Positions 6,793 to 17,529 of a stretch of DNA of 36,756 nt are shown one piece after another. The notes under the pieces were generated by a model, which worked only from the letters and a program-made list of their open reading frames with translations, had not been told where the DNA came from and searched no databases. The position numbers and the translations under genes are program-made. Position 1 is the stretch's first letter. Each line of letters opens with the position of its first letter. This DNA comes from an uncultured Collinsella sp. GTDB lineage: Bacteria; Actinomycetota; Coriobacteriia; Coriobacteriales; Coriobacteriaceae. The stretch is taken from positions 1 to 36,756 of the forward strand of contig URBQ01000030.1 of the NCBI GenBank assembly GCA_900546115.1, given 5' to 3'.

Positions 6793-9700
6793 CTAGTTGG
6801 TTTTCGCCTTATGGCGAATGCCGTCGGTGTTGATGCGCGCCAGCGTGTACGTCACGTAGTCGGAGTGCGGATAGCCAGCGAGGTTGCTGACGTTGACCGG
6901 AGTGTCGTTTACACCGCCACCGGACATATTGGCCGTTAGCACCAGGCGGTAGTTGGCATAGGTCTGCCCGGCCGTCTCAACATCGGTGTTCACCTTAACG
7001 CGGAAGGCGTGCTTAAAGGCAAGGCTGTTGCCGTCACGCGTGGCGAACAAGCCGTGAGGCTTGGTGTCGGTAAAGACGTAACTGCCGCCATCGGTGCTCA
7101 AAGCGCCCGTACCCAGCTTGTCGCTACCGAGCACCGTAATGTACTTTGAGATATCGTCGATCTCAACATATTTGCCATCATCTTTGCGCTGCAAGCTCAA
7201 CGTATAGGTCACCTTATCAGCCGCTTTGATCTTACTGTCCCCGCCCGACAGCTTGGAAAGATCATACGTCCCCACCAGAGCGATAGCGCCATCGGCGGAC
7301 TTGAGGTCATCAATGTTGATGCCCAGCTGAGATTTCTTAGACGCCTCGAGCGCGATAGTCGACGAACCCACATCCATACGATAATATCCGGCGCCGCCAT
7401 CGTTGTATGCCGAGTTGCTACTGGTGCTGAGCGTGTCGGCATGCGTGGAAAGATACACGCGGTAGTTGGGCTTGGTGTAGCGGTCGGTGCCGCTGTTCTG
7501 CGAGGCCACGATGCCCGCCTGGCAGGCAGGCTCGCTCATGGTGAGCGCGGCCTCCATGGTAACGGTGAAGGCATTGCTATGGTTCTTGGCGATCTCGCGC
7601 AGGCCCGATATATCGATGGGATTGCCGCTAGCGTCGGCAAGCACAAGCGACATATCGCCGCCGCCCGCAGTCCAGCTAAGGCCCGATACCGCCGGGATCG
7701 GGGTTGTACCAGCCAAAGTCCAGCCCGACCCGTTCCAGGTGTAGTAGTTCTCGCCCACCTTAACGTAGAACGCGTAGCCACCCTGCGTGCCCGTGGGGTA
7801 TCCCACCGAGCCCGCGATGACGCCATCGTGATAGGTGACAAGCGATGAATCGAGCTGATAATACAGCGCGTCAGAGCTCGTGTATTGCTGGCTCGAGTCA
7901 AACGTCACGGTGTCACTCACGTTCATGGAAAGCGAATAGGTGGCTTCCTTGAGCTCCATCCGGTTGATGCTGTCCCTGTTGTCGACGAGGTTACGCTTGT
8001 TGTCAACGAGGTTGTGCGTGTAGTTTGATGCCACGCTGTAGGTCGAGGGCGTATTCTGGTGCCCATCCTCGGCAGCCTTGCCGTCGGCTGCTTTCTTGCC
8101 TCGCAGCAGGTAGTTGATGTGCTCGTTGAGGCTCGTGTCCACCGTAGTTGCGGTGTAGCCGTTGACACCCGCAGAGCCCGCCGGCGTGCGCACCACCAAG
8201 TAGAAGTTCTCACTCTTGGGCTCTTCCTCGGCAACGGAGAGGGTATAGAACGTGCCCGTCATGTCGGAAGAAGTGCGCGCGCGGTAGTACGCGCCATCGA
8301 CCTTGGCGCCAGCCATCTTCGAGAGTTCGGCCTGGCTCTTGTCCTTGACCTCGTCATCGGCGAGCTTGACCCAAGCGCCGTCCTTGTCCTCCTTGGCCTC
8401 ATCGGCCTTCACGCCCACGGTTTCACTCAGCCACGGCTCGACGTAGGCCTTCTTGCTAGCGTCCACAAACTCGGTGAGTTTGACCGACGCCGCTCCGCCC
8501 GCGCCCACCGTGCAGTGGTATTCACGGTTGTTATGAGCAGTGTCCACGAGTGTGAGCTGCGTGCCCTCGGGCAGCGTGGCGCCGAAGGTGATGCTTTTGT
8601 TGAGCGGGCCCATGGAGCCGCCGGCTTCGAGCAGCGTGTTCCAGCCGTAAGCGACTGGCTCGCCCCGGGCGCTACCATAGGTCCAGGTAAGGTAGCCGGT
8701 CATGGTGTCGCCGCTGCTCACAAGCACGTGCTTGTCGTATTTTGTCGCATAGTCGGCAGCCTTGAAGTTCGCACCTTCGGAGTAGGTGGCGGTAAAGTCG
8801 ATCTCGAGCATGCGCTTAACGATGATGGGCACCTGCACGCGGTAGCTCTGGCCGGCCTCGCTAAAAGTGACCGTGAGCAGCGTGAAGCGACCCCGCTCGT
8901 TGTCCCAGTCGGTACTCGCGCGGAAAACCATGGAGCTCGTGCCGTTGTTGAGCACCTTGAGCGTGGGCGCTTGCGAGGCGGCTGCGTCCTTGACGAAGGT
9001 GCCGTTATCGGCGAGCGAGAAGACCTCGGCGGTGGCGGTCACATGCGCGGTGCTGCCGTTGAGGCGGCGGGCATCGGAGAAGCCGCCATTGGTCACGATG
9101 TTCAGGAAGCTCTCCACCGTCGTGGTATCGTTGCCCGGAATCACGAGCACGGGGAAGTCAGTTTTGGCCTTCTTGCCCGAAGTAATGTTGTTAGCGTTAT
9201 AGGTGCTACGCGAGCTGTCCGCGCTATAGGTGCTCGTGTTTTGGTATGCGCCGGCATCGTTGATGCCGCCGATATTGGTATAGGTGTAGCGGCCGGGAAA
9301 ACTGGTACCCGCCTTGCTTTGGTTGACCTGGCTTTGGATGGTCGCCGCGGTGTTAATGGCGGCACCGTCGCCAAACAGATATCGATCAGTGGTGTCGCCG
9401 TTGGAGGCACGCACCGCCAGCGTGCTCACGGGGCTCGTGGTCACGTACGGGCTTGCCGCCGTGGTAGCGGTATCGCCTGCGCCGTAAAGCGTTTTGTTCT
9501 CGTTGGGCGCGGCAGCCGTGCCGTTGTAGTCGCCGAAGGCAATATAAGTTTTCTCGTTAACAGCAGCCGTATTCGTATTGGTCGTGTAAACCATCGGCGG
9601 CAGGTCGCTCGTGGTCTTGCCACTACCGGGCTTTACTTCCACGCCCGCTGCGGAAAGGCTGTACTTACCATCCCCCGTGTCAACCTCGCCCAAGAGTACG

Positions 9701-12700
9701 CCCTGGGTTTTGCCCGCATTGTAGCTATTGCTGTCCATGAGCACGTTTACCAGATGGAACTGGCCACGCCCATCGCCCATAATGCCGCCGTTGGACTTTT
9801 CGCTAAACGTGGTGTTGGATACCTTTGTGTTGGTGACATTGACGATGACGGAGCCACTGTTAGACGCGTTATTCGCGCCAAGCAGACCGCCGCTCCAGCC
9901 GCCCTTAATCGTAGCGTTCTCGATCGCAATGTTGTTGCAAGCAATATTCACATTGCTGTAGAAGAAGCCGATAAGCCCGCCCGAGCATTTGCCGGTGCCG
10001 GCGATGCTGACATTCTTGACATTGCAGTCCTCGAACCAGTACTTGTTGGGGCTACCGCTACTCGTAACCTCACCAATCAGGCCGCCCGCATTGTAGATCT
10101 TCGTGTTCGTTCCGGTCTTATCGCCGATGACAGCGTTCTCGGTGCCGCCCCTGCCATCAATGCGCACGTTGCTCATAGAAATAACGCCGCCACGGGCGCG
10201 TCCGACCACGCCGCCGGCGCCCATATGGTCATCGGAGTTCGATCCGGTGGCTAGCACGTTTACCCCAGAGATGACTGCTGTGCTCGACGGGACTACCTCG
10301 GTGGTGCCGATTTTGGTGTTGACCGAGATATCGCTTCTTTCGACAAAGCCGAGCACGCCGCCCACGTAGCGCACTGTCCCTGTGGCAGTTATGGTCGAGT
10401 TTTTGCCAACGGTCCTTTCACTCACCCCTGTGCCCGCGGTTGTCCACACACCGCACGCCGACGCGGCCGCACCCACATAGCCACCGACATTCTTCTCGCC
10501 CGTGACATTAAGGCCGGTGTACGAGCAATCATAGAGCTGCACCGGAGAGGACGTTCCACTGTAATTCACAATCGAACCGTTGGCGCCATCGGTGCTGCGC
10601 GACATAAGGCCAGCACTTCCAATGAGGCCGCCAGCCGTGCAGCCTCCGACTACGGTGCTGTTAGAAATGCCGACGTTTTTGAACACGCCATAGGTGACCT
10701 TGTCATCAACTCCCTGGTTTGCAGTTGAGCCCGCAAGGCAGCCGACTCCCACCGAGCCGCTGTTTGTATTGCTCGTCGACGTAGACTGCTCCGCCCCAGT
10801 CGGAGTTACATAGGTAAGCGAAATGTTGCAGCTCTCGAAGTTGAGATTGCATACGTTTGCATTGCCGCTCTCTTCAATGCTTCCTTTATTGAATTGATTC
10901 GAGTAGAACTTGATGGTGCTGAACAAGCCGCCTACGCCTGCAATGTTGTAGTCATCATCGACATACTCGCGCGTGTTGTTCTTAACCTTAATCGTCGCGC
11001 CGTTGCCATTGATGGTGGCGATACCCGGGGTGATGAAATCTTTGTCGTTGACCTTCTTGTCGGTCGCGCATGCGTTTGAGTAATAGCGGCCCGAAAGACC
11101 CAAGAACCCAGATCCGTAATTCGTCATATCATAGGGGTCGCCTTGCTTAAACTGCAGGTCCATGCCGCAAACGCCCATCGCACACACATAGCCAGTGCGC
11201 CAATCGGTCGCATATTTCTTAACCAAGTAAGGCGAGTTAATAACTTGTCCGTCTTCGCCGTTCAGCGGACCTTGGTACTCCTGATTGCCCGGCGCCTTGA
11301 GATCATCGTTAATCGAAGTCGCGAAATCACTCGCTGCAGTGGCATCGGTGGGTTTTCCGACCGAAGCGTAATTCGCATTGCGAACCTTGCCATACCGTTC
11401 ATTTCCGAACTTGTATCCCGTCGAGGAGATGGGGCCGTGGACGCTACTGCCCTCATACGCATGTGATCCGCGATACGTGCCCCTGCCATCAGTCACGTCG
11501 GTATGAGCAGCTCCGGCACCCGCGCCACTGTTGATAATGGCAGACAGCACGAGCAGGCCCTGTTGATCTTTAACTGTAGTTTTAGGAGCCTTGTTGTTTT
11601 GCTGGCCGGCACCCCAGCTGAATTTCATGTACGTATCGGTCGTGGTTACGCAGCCGGTGTCTTCTACATTGAGCTCGTTAATCTTGTAGTTAGCGTCACC
11701 GTTATCAATGGCACGGCCCTCGCTAAAGGCATAGCCGTCAATCACACGACCAACGTAGGGGTTGTCGTACAGCTGGAAGTTGTCACCGCCTTCCGCAACG
11801 GGCAGGAACTTTTCCTTTGTGCCGCCACGCCATGAATCGCCCGTATTGCGGAAAATCACGCCACCGCCCGCAATGGCACCGACGTAACCGCCGATAGGGA
11901 CAAGATGACGCTTACCCCCGTCACCGGCAACCGTAAAGCGGTACGTCGACGAGCCGTTATTTGGGTTGTTTACGACCACGCCATCAATAATGTTATCGCC
12001 GCCAAGAATGCAGCCGATAACGCCGCCGAAAAACGCCGTCGGTACGCCGTCCGCATCCTTCTCAGAATAAGTAATGGTCGCCTGCGCATTCACATAGTTG
12101 ATGTTGAGATTGCGCACCACGCTGCCGTAACTATAGGGAATAAGGCCGCGAAGCTCGCCCTTGTTGTTTTTAATCTCAATTGTTACAGGCCCAGAGGACT
12201 TAGGGTCGCCAACAATAACGCCGCGGAACGGGTTGGCCTTATTACCAAAGCCGCCAAACGAGGCCGCATCGACGGTAATCTTATTGCCCTCAGCAGGCTT
12301 AATGCTGTAATACGCACTTTGAATGTAACGCCGCATCGTTTCGTCTTTTAGCGTCTGGTTTGAATCGGTCGTTTCACCGATCCTTTTCTCCCATTTGCTC
12401 TCACTTGGATTGCTCTGCTTGTAGACGTACACAACCTCGTTGTTGGTCTTCGTTTTGTCGCTACGCCTCTCGCACAGTATGGTCTGATCAGCAGCAATGG
12501 TAACTTCCCAGCCGTCGAGGGCAGTGCCATTGTTTATGTAATTGGCAATGGTGTTCATCTCCGTCGCGTCCTTAACGGTGTACGGATCGCCATACGTCCC
12601 GCACCCCGTCATCAGGTTAGGGATGCGCTGGTTAACCTTGATTTCGTGATACTGGACGCCATCCTCGGTGGCTTTTCCCTTGTAAACATAAGGACGATAG

Positions 12701-15700
12701 TCACCAAACCGAGGATTCTTGGCATCTGCCGGCTTTTTATCAACCGTCACCAAGCCATTAGGGGTGGCATAGGTTTCTTTGTCGTAATACCAAAGCTGCT
12801 TGCCCGGGTACTCCGTACTCCCATCAATCTCAGATCCGTATGTCACCTTGCCTGCATCGGCATCGGCCTTAGTAAAGGTGTAGTCCGCAGAACCCGTGCT
12901 CGTGCTTCCGTAGCCAAAACTCTCCAGCAGGCTCGCATGGGTGAAGATCGTATTGTCCTTTTGGCTGGGCAAGCTGATTTGCTCAAACTTCGCCGTCACC
13001 TGATCGGAATTTTTTCCCACGCCGAGTCTGCCGAAGAGCGAGGTTGCCGCCGTGGCCCCATTCGCGTAGTTACGGGTTGAAATATTCTTAGCGCTCAGGT
13101 TCACGCATGTCTGCATCTCGCTGATAAGCAGAGGAGCGTAACTGGTATTGTCATTCACACCGTCGACCGTCAAGCCGTCGAGTGTCAGACCATCTATCTC
13201 GAGCTGCGCCACATTAGTCTCATTGATGGGCCCATAGATACAGCGGCACACAAGTGCACCGGACGAACTTCCCGCATCGTTCACAATAGAGCCCACGGTG
13301 CCTGCAAGCGTGACATTTTTAACCTTGAGGCTACCCGTATGGGTTCCGATGAGAGCGCAGTGCATATTTTCGTGCTGCGTGGCTTCGCTATTCTTTTTGT
13401 TACCTTTTTGCTCAGCTTTAATGTCGGAATAATGGAACGTAATCGTTGCATTATTCACAGTAACCGTTGAGCCCTTCGCGGGGTCAGTAGGATAGAAACT
13501 GTATCCATCTAAATTGATTTCCACGCCCGCGCTGTCGCTCGTGCCAATATTGTTTCCTTGGAAAATAGCCTGATTTCCCGGAATGATATAGCCCTGAATC
13601 GCGCTAGGAGCATACAGGTACGCACACCAAAGTAATAAGTACTCTGCGGAGTTCATCCAATTGTCTTTGCTAGCGTTTTCCGGTTTGTTGCCTACCTCCG
13701 CATATGCTTTGTCAAGATTGTAGTAGTAGCGAACAGAACCGTTTGTTTGTGGCAGCTTGTCAGGAGCAATTCGATTTTGATAACTATTATCTTTAGCGGG
13801 ATCTCCGCTCATGTCCAGCTTTTCGTCCTTGGTATGAAGTGAGACAACCGCATTGCAGCCGTTATCGATCAGATTGCTTTTGGGCTTTACGCCATTTGCA
13901 AGCCATTCGTCGTATATCTTTACTTTCGGGGCGGTGATAGACAGGCCGCCTACGGCATAGGCCGTGCCCCACCAGGCCTTGCCCTCCAAATAAAGACCGC
14001 TATAGGAGGTCTCGGCACCAAAGCCATTGGTTGAATCAGATGTACTGCCTCGAGCAATAAGAACACCAAGCGTGGTGGCATTATTAGCGGTAAAGGAAGC
14101 TCCGCCCAAATTGATAGCATAATTATTGATGATCCAGTGTCCACTAGCGGCGTATACGAGGCCGCCGACCTCGGTAGAGCTATTTGCGGTCACGGTCGTG
14201 TTGTTGGTAGTTTTGAGGGCATAGGTGCTGCCGCTGGTATTCGCAGCAGTATCGCCAATGGTGACGATGGCGTTGCCCCAGCTGTAGCCCAGAAGACCAC
14301 CGGCGCCGTTGAACTTGTCGCCGTTCTTGCCCACGGTCATAGCGAATTCACTAAAGCTAAGACCGGTAATGATAACGTTCTTCTCGTTCGATCCCTGCAC
14401 AATGCAGCCGATAAAGCCACCGACTTGGGCGATCTTGCCGCCGGCGCAATCGCCGGTTTTGATTTCGCCGCCGACTTCGAGGCCCGTAACATTGAATGTC
14501 GAGGTATAGTCGCTCACATAGCCGATGGCGCCGCCAATGCGCATATTGCCGTTAAGCGTTTGAGCTTTAGTGATGGTAGCCTGGGCCTTGCTGTTGCCCT
14601 CAAACGCAACCGTAGACGCCGCCGACACGCTGCCCGCAATACCACCAATGTTCACGTCATTGGCAAACGTATCATCGCACGCGATATTCGTTTTGCACGT
14701 TACGCCAGACAATGCCAGGTTACCGACGATGACACCCGCAAGCGACCCGGCATCGATAGCCGAACCATTGTCGAACTTCATGGAGCCAGCGATTGTGACG
14801 TTGGAGATGGTTGCGCCGTTGACGGCGGCGAACAAGCCTAGGCGTCCGTGGCGGTAGGTTTTGCCGTTGCCGTTGCTCGTGTCGCCTTCGCCAAGCACGG
14901 CCCCACCGCGCATGCCGTACGGCTCGCCGACGGCAAGGTTAATTGTGCCGTTGCCATTTGTGCCGCCACCGTTCAACGTTCCCGAGAAAACTTGCGAGCC
15001 GTCTGCACGATCCTGCGTGAAACCCGTCAGGCCCGTGCCTTTGAGATCAATAGTGCCGTTCACCGTAATGGTCGAGGACTGCAAGCCGTTAAGGTTGTTT
15101 TCGGTAACGCCGTCAACCATCGAGTAGTAGCCGTTGGTTTGCCAGGTAATCGCAAGTTTGGCGAAATCCTCAACAGAGGTTAGGGTGTAGGCACCGCCGC
15201 CTGATGTCAGCGACGTCGGCAAGGTCAACTTGTGCGAGTTCGGATCGAGCGCAATAAAGCTATTGCCCAGGCCCTTACCCAAGCGAATGACCTCGCCGTA
15301 GGTCGCGATGTCGTCTGTCTTTGAGGCCGTGCTGCTACGCCTGAATATCCAGCCCGTAGTAACCTGGTCGGTCAATTTGTCGCCAGAGCCATCACCGACA
15401 GCAAAAATCAACGCGTTGTGGTTCTCGTATACGAGCTGGCCCGTCGTGCTGTTTTCGGCAAAACTTGCGCCCGACAGATCCGTGATGCCGCTGAATTTGA
15501 TTACAGCATTCCATGCGGAGCCCGCAATTCCCGCGGCACGGTTGCTTTGCGCCTTACCGATAGGATTGTCGCTTGTAAGTTTGAAATCTCGCACGTCAAG
15601 GACATTGCGCGTGTCGACAACGCCCACGGCGCCACCGAACTTTCCGGCGTCCGTTCGCGCCGAAGCATCTCCCTTGCACGCAACCGTCACGCCGTCGAGC

Positions 15701-17460
15701 ACAACGGCGACAGGCTGCGGATTGGGAGCTGCGCTATCACCAACATAGCCGACAACGCCGCCCGTATCGGACAGCTTGCCCGCAAGTTCAAACTCAATTG
15801 AGCACGTTTTCTTATCCGCATCCTTTTGGACCACAAGGGCGCGCAGCGGCTCATCGTCGCCTTTTGCCGTCGCGAACACCTTGCCGACAAGGCCACCGTA
15901 GCTGCCGTTGACGCTAACTTCTTCCGGTAAGGTGAACTTGCTCTTATACGTTCCGCCTTGCACCACGATGTCGCCATTAGAAATATCGGCCACGCCAAAG
16001 AGGGCACCGGCACGCTGTGTTGCGCCAAGCGTCACAAGCTCGCCCAGATCGAACATGTTGGGCTTAACGATAAATCCTTGCGCAAAGCTCACGTCGCCGA
16101 TGACGCCACCGGAGCAAGCGCTGTCTTTATCGCCGACGTTGCACGCCGGCTTAACCGTTACGCCATCAGCGATGTTGAGCGTGAGCTTAGTCGCCTTACC
16201 GATAAGACCGCCCGCCGCGTTTTTACCTGCGACGCTCAGCGCCGAGACATCGATGCCAGTTGGTAGGGCGACGGTGGCACCCTCCCGCGCCTCGCCGATA
16301 AGGCCTCCCGCGTTGGCGCCATCGGCTGTCGCGTTGATAGTGGGGGTACCGTCGAGTTTGTCCGGCAGGGCGAGGCCCGCAAGCGTAAGCGATGCTCCCT
16401 CGGCAAGGGTGTTCACAAGCAAGCCCATGTTGCCTGCGCTCGATTGCATATCGACTGCCAGGGGGCTGTTCGCGCTTGTCGTGTAGGTGGCGTTAAGCGT
16501 GAGCGCGCCCGTGACCTCGCCCACAAGCGGCGAGGTGAGCTTGCAGATGTCCTTTTCGGTATCGCTCTTGGGCGTGCCCACGGTAACGGTGGCAGCAAGC
16601 GTCTTGTCCGCGCCCGTGACCTTTGCGGCCACGATGGGCTGGGCATCGGTACCCTTCCAGGTGAGCTTTACGGTGCTGTTGGCGTCGCCGAGCTCGATGT
16701 TGTTGAAGAGCGTCTTGTTGACGGTCAGGGTCCTGTCGCCGAGGTTGAGCGCGCCTTTGAAAGGGTAGGCATCGCTGCCGAAGCCCTGGAACGTGAGGCT
16801 ACCCAGGCCGTCCACGATCTCCGCGCCGCACACGTCGAAGTCAATGCCGGTCGAGCCACCTTTGGAGATGCTCGCGTTCTGGTAGATGGCGGGATCGGTG
16901 TTGGAGATGGCGATAAGGTCGGCATTTGACTCAAAGATAATGGCCGTGACGGCGCCCGAGCCGTCGGTGATGACATCGCCGTCACCCAACTTGCGCCTGA
17001 GAACCTCGACAGTAGTGATGGGGTAGGTGGTGTTTGCCTGGGCAGCGGCATCCGCGTCCGCGTCATCCGCTTGTTCTTCGTCAGCAGCACCCTCATCGGC
17101 AGCCGCATCGTCTTGGGACGCGTCGCCCTCCGTTGGGGTATCGCCGTTAGTGGTTCCATCGGTCGTGGAGTCCTGCGATTCGCCAGCGTTGGTAGAACCG
17201 TCGCCGCCCTCGGTGGCGCCCGCGTCGGCGCCCGGAGTCGTCGCGGCGTCATCAGATGCAGCCTGGTCAGCATCTTGCAGCGCGGTTGCCACAGCATCCT
17301 GTACGGAGCGCGCCGTGTTGCCCGCGGCGCGTGCGGCAGAGACAGACGCCTCCATAACGGCGTCGAGCTCTTGCGCGAACACCTCTGTGGAAGGCGCGAG
17401 CGCCTGGAAAATCATGATCGCAGTCAGGCATGCGGTTGTTATGCGCTTTGCCGTTCTCAT
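6793..17460 (-). CDS. Giant secreted GLUG-repeat surface protein (3,555 aa)
   Basis: A Sec signal peptide is visible: basic start MRTAKR, hydrophobic core to about residue 27, likely cleavage at VFA/QE. It is followed by an acidic Asp/Ala/Thr/Gly linker to about residue 145. Through roughly the next 2,400 residues the motif Gly-Gly-hydrophobic-x-Gly recurs more than twenty times (GGLIGEA, GGLIGKA, GGVVGYV, GGFIGCI, GGYVGAI, GGLLGAN, GGIMGDG), typical of GLUG motifs that form beta-helical surface adhesins. The last 1,000 residues are Ser/Thr/Asp-rich beta-strand-like modules. No LPxTG, C-terminal transmembrane helix, SLH or choline-binding repeat is present; it ends NTDGIRHKAKTN. The start has GAGGTAGG upstream. 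It is the last gene of a four-gene operon with three small membrane-anchored proteins. An adhesin or matrix role is inferred; the ligand is unknown. Confidence 0.88.
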   Translation of the reverse strand: MRTAKRITTACLTAIMIFQALAPSTEVFAQELDAVMEASVSAARAAGNTARSVQDAVATALQDADQAASDDAATTPGADAGATEGGDGSTNAGESQDSTTDGTTNGDTPTEGDASQDDAAADEGAADEEQADDADADAAAQANTTYPITTVEVLRRKLGDGDVITDGSGAVTAIIFESNADLIAISNTDPAIYQNASISKGGSTGIDFDVCGAEIVDGLGSLTFQGFGSDAYPFKGALNLGDRTLTVNKTLFNNIELGDANSTVKLTWKGTDAQPIVAAKVTGADKTLAATVTVGTPKSDTEKDICKLTSPLVGEVTGALTLNATYTTSANSPLAVDMQSSAGNMGLLVNTLAEGASLTLAGLALPDKLDGTPTINATADGANAGGLIGEAREGATVALPTGIDVSALSVAGKNAAGGLIGKATKLTLNIADGVTVKPACNVGDKDSACSGGVIGDVSFAQGFIVKPNMFDLGELVTLGATQRAGALFGVADISNGDIVVQGGTYKSKFTLPEEVSVNGSYGGLVGKVFATAKGDDEPLRALVVQKDADKKTCSIEFELAGKLSDTGGVVGYVGDSAAPNPQPVAVVLDGVTVACKGDASARTDAGKFGGAVGVVDTRNVLDVRDFKLTSDNPIGKAQSNRAAGIAGSAWNAVIKFSGITDLSGASFAENSTTGQLVYENHNALIFAVGDGSGDKLTDQVTTGWIFRRSSTASKTDDIATYGEVIRLGKGLGNSFIALDPNSHKLTLPTSLTSGGGAYTLTSVEDFAKLAITWQTNGYYSMVDGVTENNLNGLQSSTITVNGTIDLKGTGLTGFTQDRADGSQVFSGTLNGGGTNGNGTINLAVGEPYGMRGGAVLGEGDTSNGNGKTYRHGRLGLFAAVNGATISNVTIAGSMKFDNGSAIDAGSLAGVIVGNLALSGVTCKTNIACDDTFANDVNIGGIAGSVSAASTVAFEGNSKAQATITKAQTLNGNMRIGGAIGYVSDYTSTFNVTGLEVGGEIKTGDCAGGKIAQVGGFIGCIVQGSNEKNVIITGLSFSEFAMTVGKNGDKFNGAGGLLGYSWGNAIVTIGDTAANTSGSTYALKTTNNTTVTANSSTEVGGLVYAASGHWIINNYAINLGGASFTANNATTLGVLIARGSTSDSTNGFGAETSYSGLYLEGKAWWGTAYAVGGLSITAPKVKIYDEWLANGVKPKSNLIDNGCNAVVSLHTKDEKLDMSGDPAKDNSYQNRIAPDKLPQTNGSVRYYYNLDKAYAEVGNKPENASKDNWMNSAEYLLLWCAYLYAPSAIQGYIIPGNQAIFQGNNIGTSDSAGVEINLDGYSFYPTDPAKGSTVTVNNATITFHYSDIKAEQKGNKKNSEATQHENMHCALIGTHTGSLKVKNVTLAGTVGSIVNDAGSSSGALVCRCIYGPINETNVAQLEIDGLTLDGLTVDGVNDNTSYAPLLISEMQTCVNLSAKNISTRNYANGATAATSLFGRLGVGKNSDQVTAKFEQISLPSQKDNTIFTHASLLESFGYGSTSTGSADYTFTKADADAGKVTYGSEIDGSTEYPGKQLWYYDKETYATPNGLVTVDKKPADAKNPRFGDYRPYVYKGKATEDGVQYHEIKVNQRIPNLMTGCGTYGDPYTVKDATEMNTIANYINNGTALDGWEVTIAADQTILCERRSDKTKTNNEVVYVYKQSNPSESKWEKRIGETTDSNQTLKDETMRRYIQSAYYSIKPAEGNKITVDAASFGGFGNKANPFRGVIVGDPKSSGPVTIEIKNNKGELRGLIPYSYGSVVRNLNINYVNAQATITYSEKDADGVPTAFFGGVIGCILGGDNIIDGVVVNNPNNGSSTYRFTVAGDGGKRHLVPIGGYVGAIAGGGVIFRNTGDSWRGGTKEKFLPVAEGGDNFQLYDNPYVGRVIDGYAFSEGRAIDNGDANYKINELNVEDTGCVTTTDTYMKFSWGAGQQNNKAPKTTVKDQQGLLVLSAIINSGAGAGAAHTDVTDGRGTYRGSHAYEGSSVHGPISSTGYKFGNERYGKVRNANYASVGKPTDATAASDFATSINDDLKAPGNQEYQGPLNGEDGQVINSPYLVKKYATDWRTGYVCAMGVCGMDLQFKQGDPYDMTNYGSGFLGLSGRYYSNACATDKKVNDKDFITPGIATINGNGATIKVKNNTREYVDDDYNIAGVGGLFSTIKFYSNQFNKGSIEESGNANVCNLNFESCNISLTYVTPTGAEQSTSTSNTNSGSVGVGCLAGSTANQGVDDKVTYGVFKNVGISNSTVVGGCTAGGLIGSAGLMSRSTDGANGSIVNYSGTSSPVQLYDCSYTGLNVTGEKNVGGYVGAAASACGVWTTAGTGVSERTVGKNSTITATGTVRYVGGVLGFVERSDISVNTKIGTTEVVPSSTAVISGVNVLATGSNSDDHMGAGGVVGRARGGVISMSNVRIDGRGGTENAVIGDKTGTNTKIYNAGGLIGEVTSSGSPNKYWFEDCNVKNVSIAGTGKCSGGLIGFFYSNVNIACNNIAIENATIKGGWSGGLLGANNASNSGSVIVNVTNTKVSNTTFSEKSNGGIMGDGRGQFHLVNVLMDSNSYNAGKTQGVLLGEVDTGDGKYSLSAAGVEVKPGSGKTTSDLPPMVYTTNTNTAAVNEKTYIAFGDYNGTAAAPNENKTLYGAGDTATTAASPYVTTSPVSTLAVRASNGDTTDRYLFGDGAAINTAATIQSQVNQSKAGTSFPGRYTYTNIGGINDAGAYQNTSTYSADSSRSTYNANNITSGKKAKTDFPVLVIPGNDTTTVESFLNIVTNGGFSDARRLNGSTAHVTATAEVFSLADNGTFVKDAAASQAPTLKVLNNGTSSMVFRASTDWDNERGRFTLLTVTFSEAGQSYRVQVPIIVKRMLEIDFTATYSEGANFKAADYATKYDKHVLVSSGDTMTGYLTWTYGSARGEPVAYGWNTLLEAGGSMGPLNKSITFGATLPEGTQLTLVDTAHNNREYHCTVGAGGAASVKLTEFVDASKKAYVEPWLSETVGVKADEAKEDKDGAWVKLADDEVKDKSQAELSKMAGAKVDGAYYRARTSSDMTGTFYTLSVAEEEPKSENFYLVVRTPAGSAGVNGYTATTVDTSLNEHINYLLRGKKAADGKAAEDGHQNTPSTYSVASNYTHNLVDNKRNLVDNRDSINRMELKEATYSLSMNVSDTVTFDSSQQYTSSDALYYQLDSSLVTYHDGVIAGSVGYPTGTQGGYAFYVKVGENYYTWNGSGWTLAGTTPIPAVSGLSWTAGGGDMSLVLADASGNPIDISGLREIAKNHSNAFTVTMEAALTMSEPACQAGIVASQNSGTDRYTKPNYRVYLSTHADTLSTSSNSAYNDGGAGYYRMDVGSSTIALEASKKSQLGINIDDLKSADGAIALVGTYDLSKLSGGDSKIKAADKVTYTLSLQRKDDGKYVEIDDISKYITVLGSDKLGTGALSTDGGSYVFTDTKPHGLFATRDGNSLAFKHAFRVKVNTDVETAGQTYANYRLVLTANMSGGGVNDTPVNVSNLAGYPHSDYVTYTLARINTDGIRHKAKTN

Positions 17461-17529
17461 CTGGTCCTACCTCGTTCTATCTCATGCCCCGTGCAGGGTC
17501 TCAAAATCTATGCTTGCGGATCGCTTCGA

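Noticed and set aside
8059..10254. Open frame of 731 codons on the plus strand
   Set aside because: It is antisense to the giant surface gene, has no ribosome site, and encodes an Arg/Ala/His-rich sequence typical of GC-driven opposite-strand frames.
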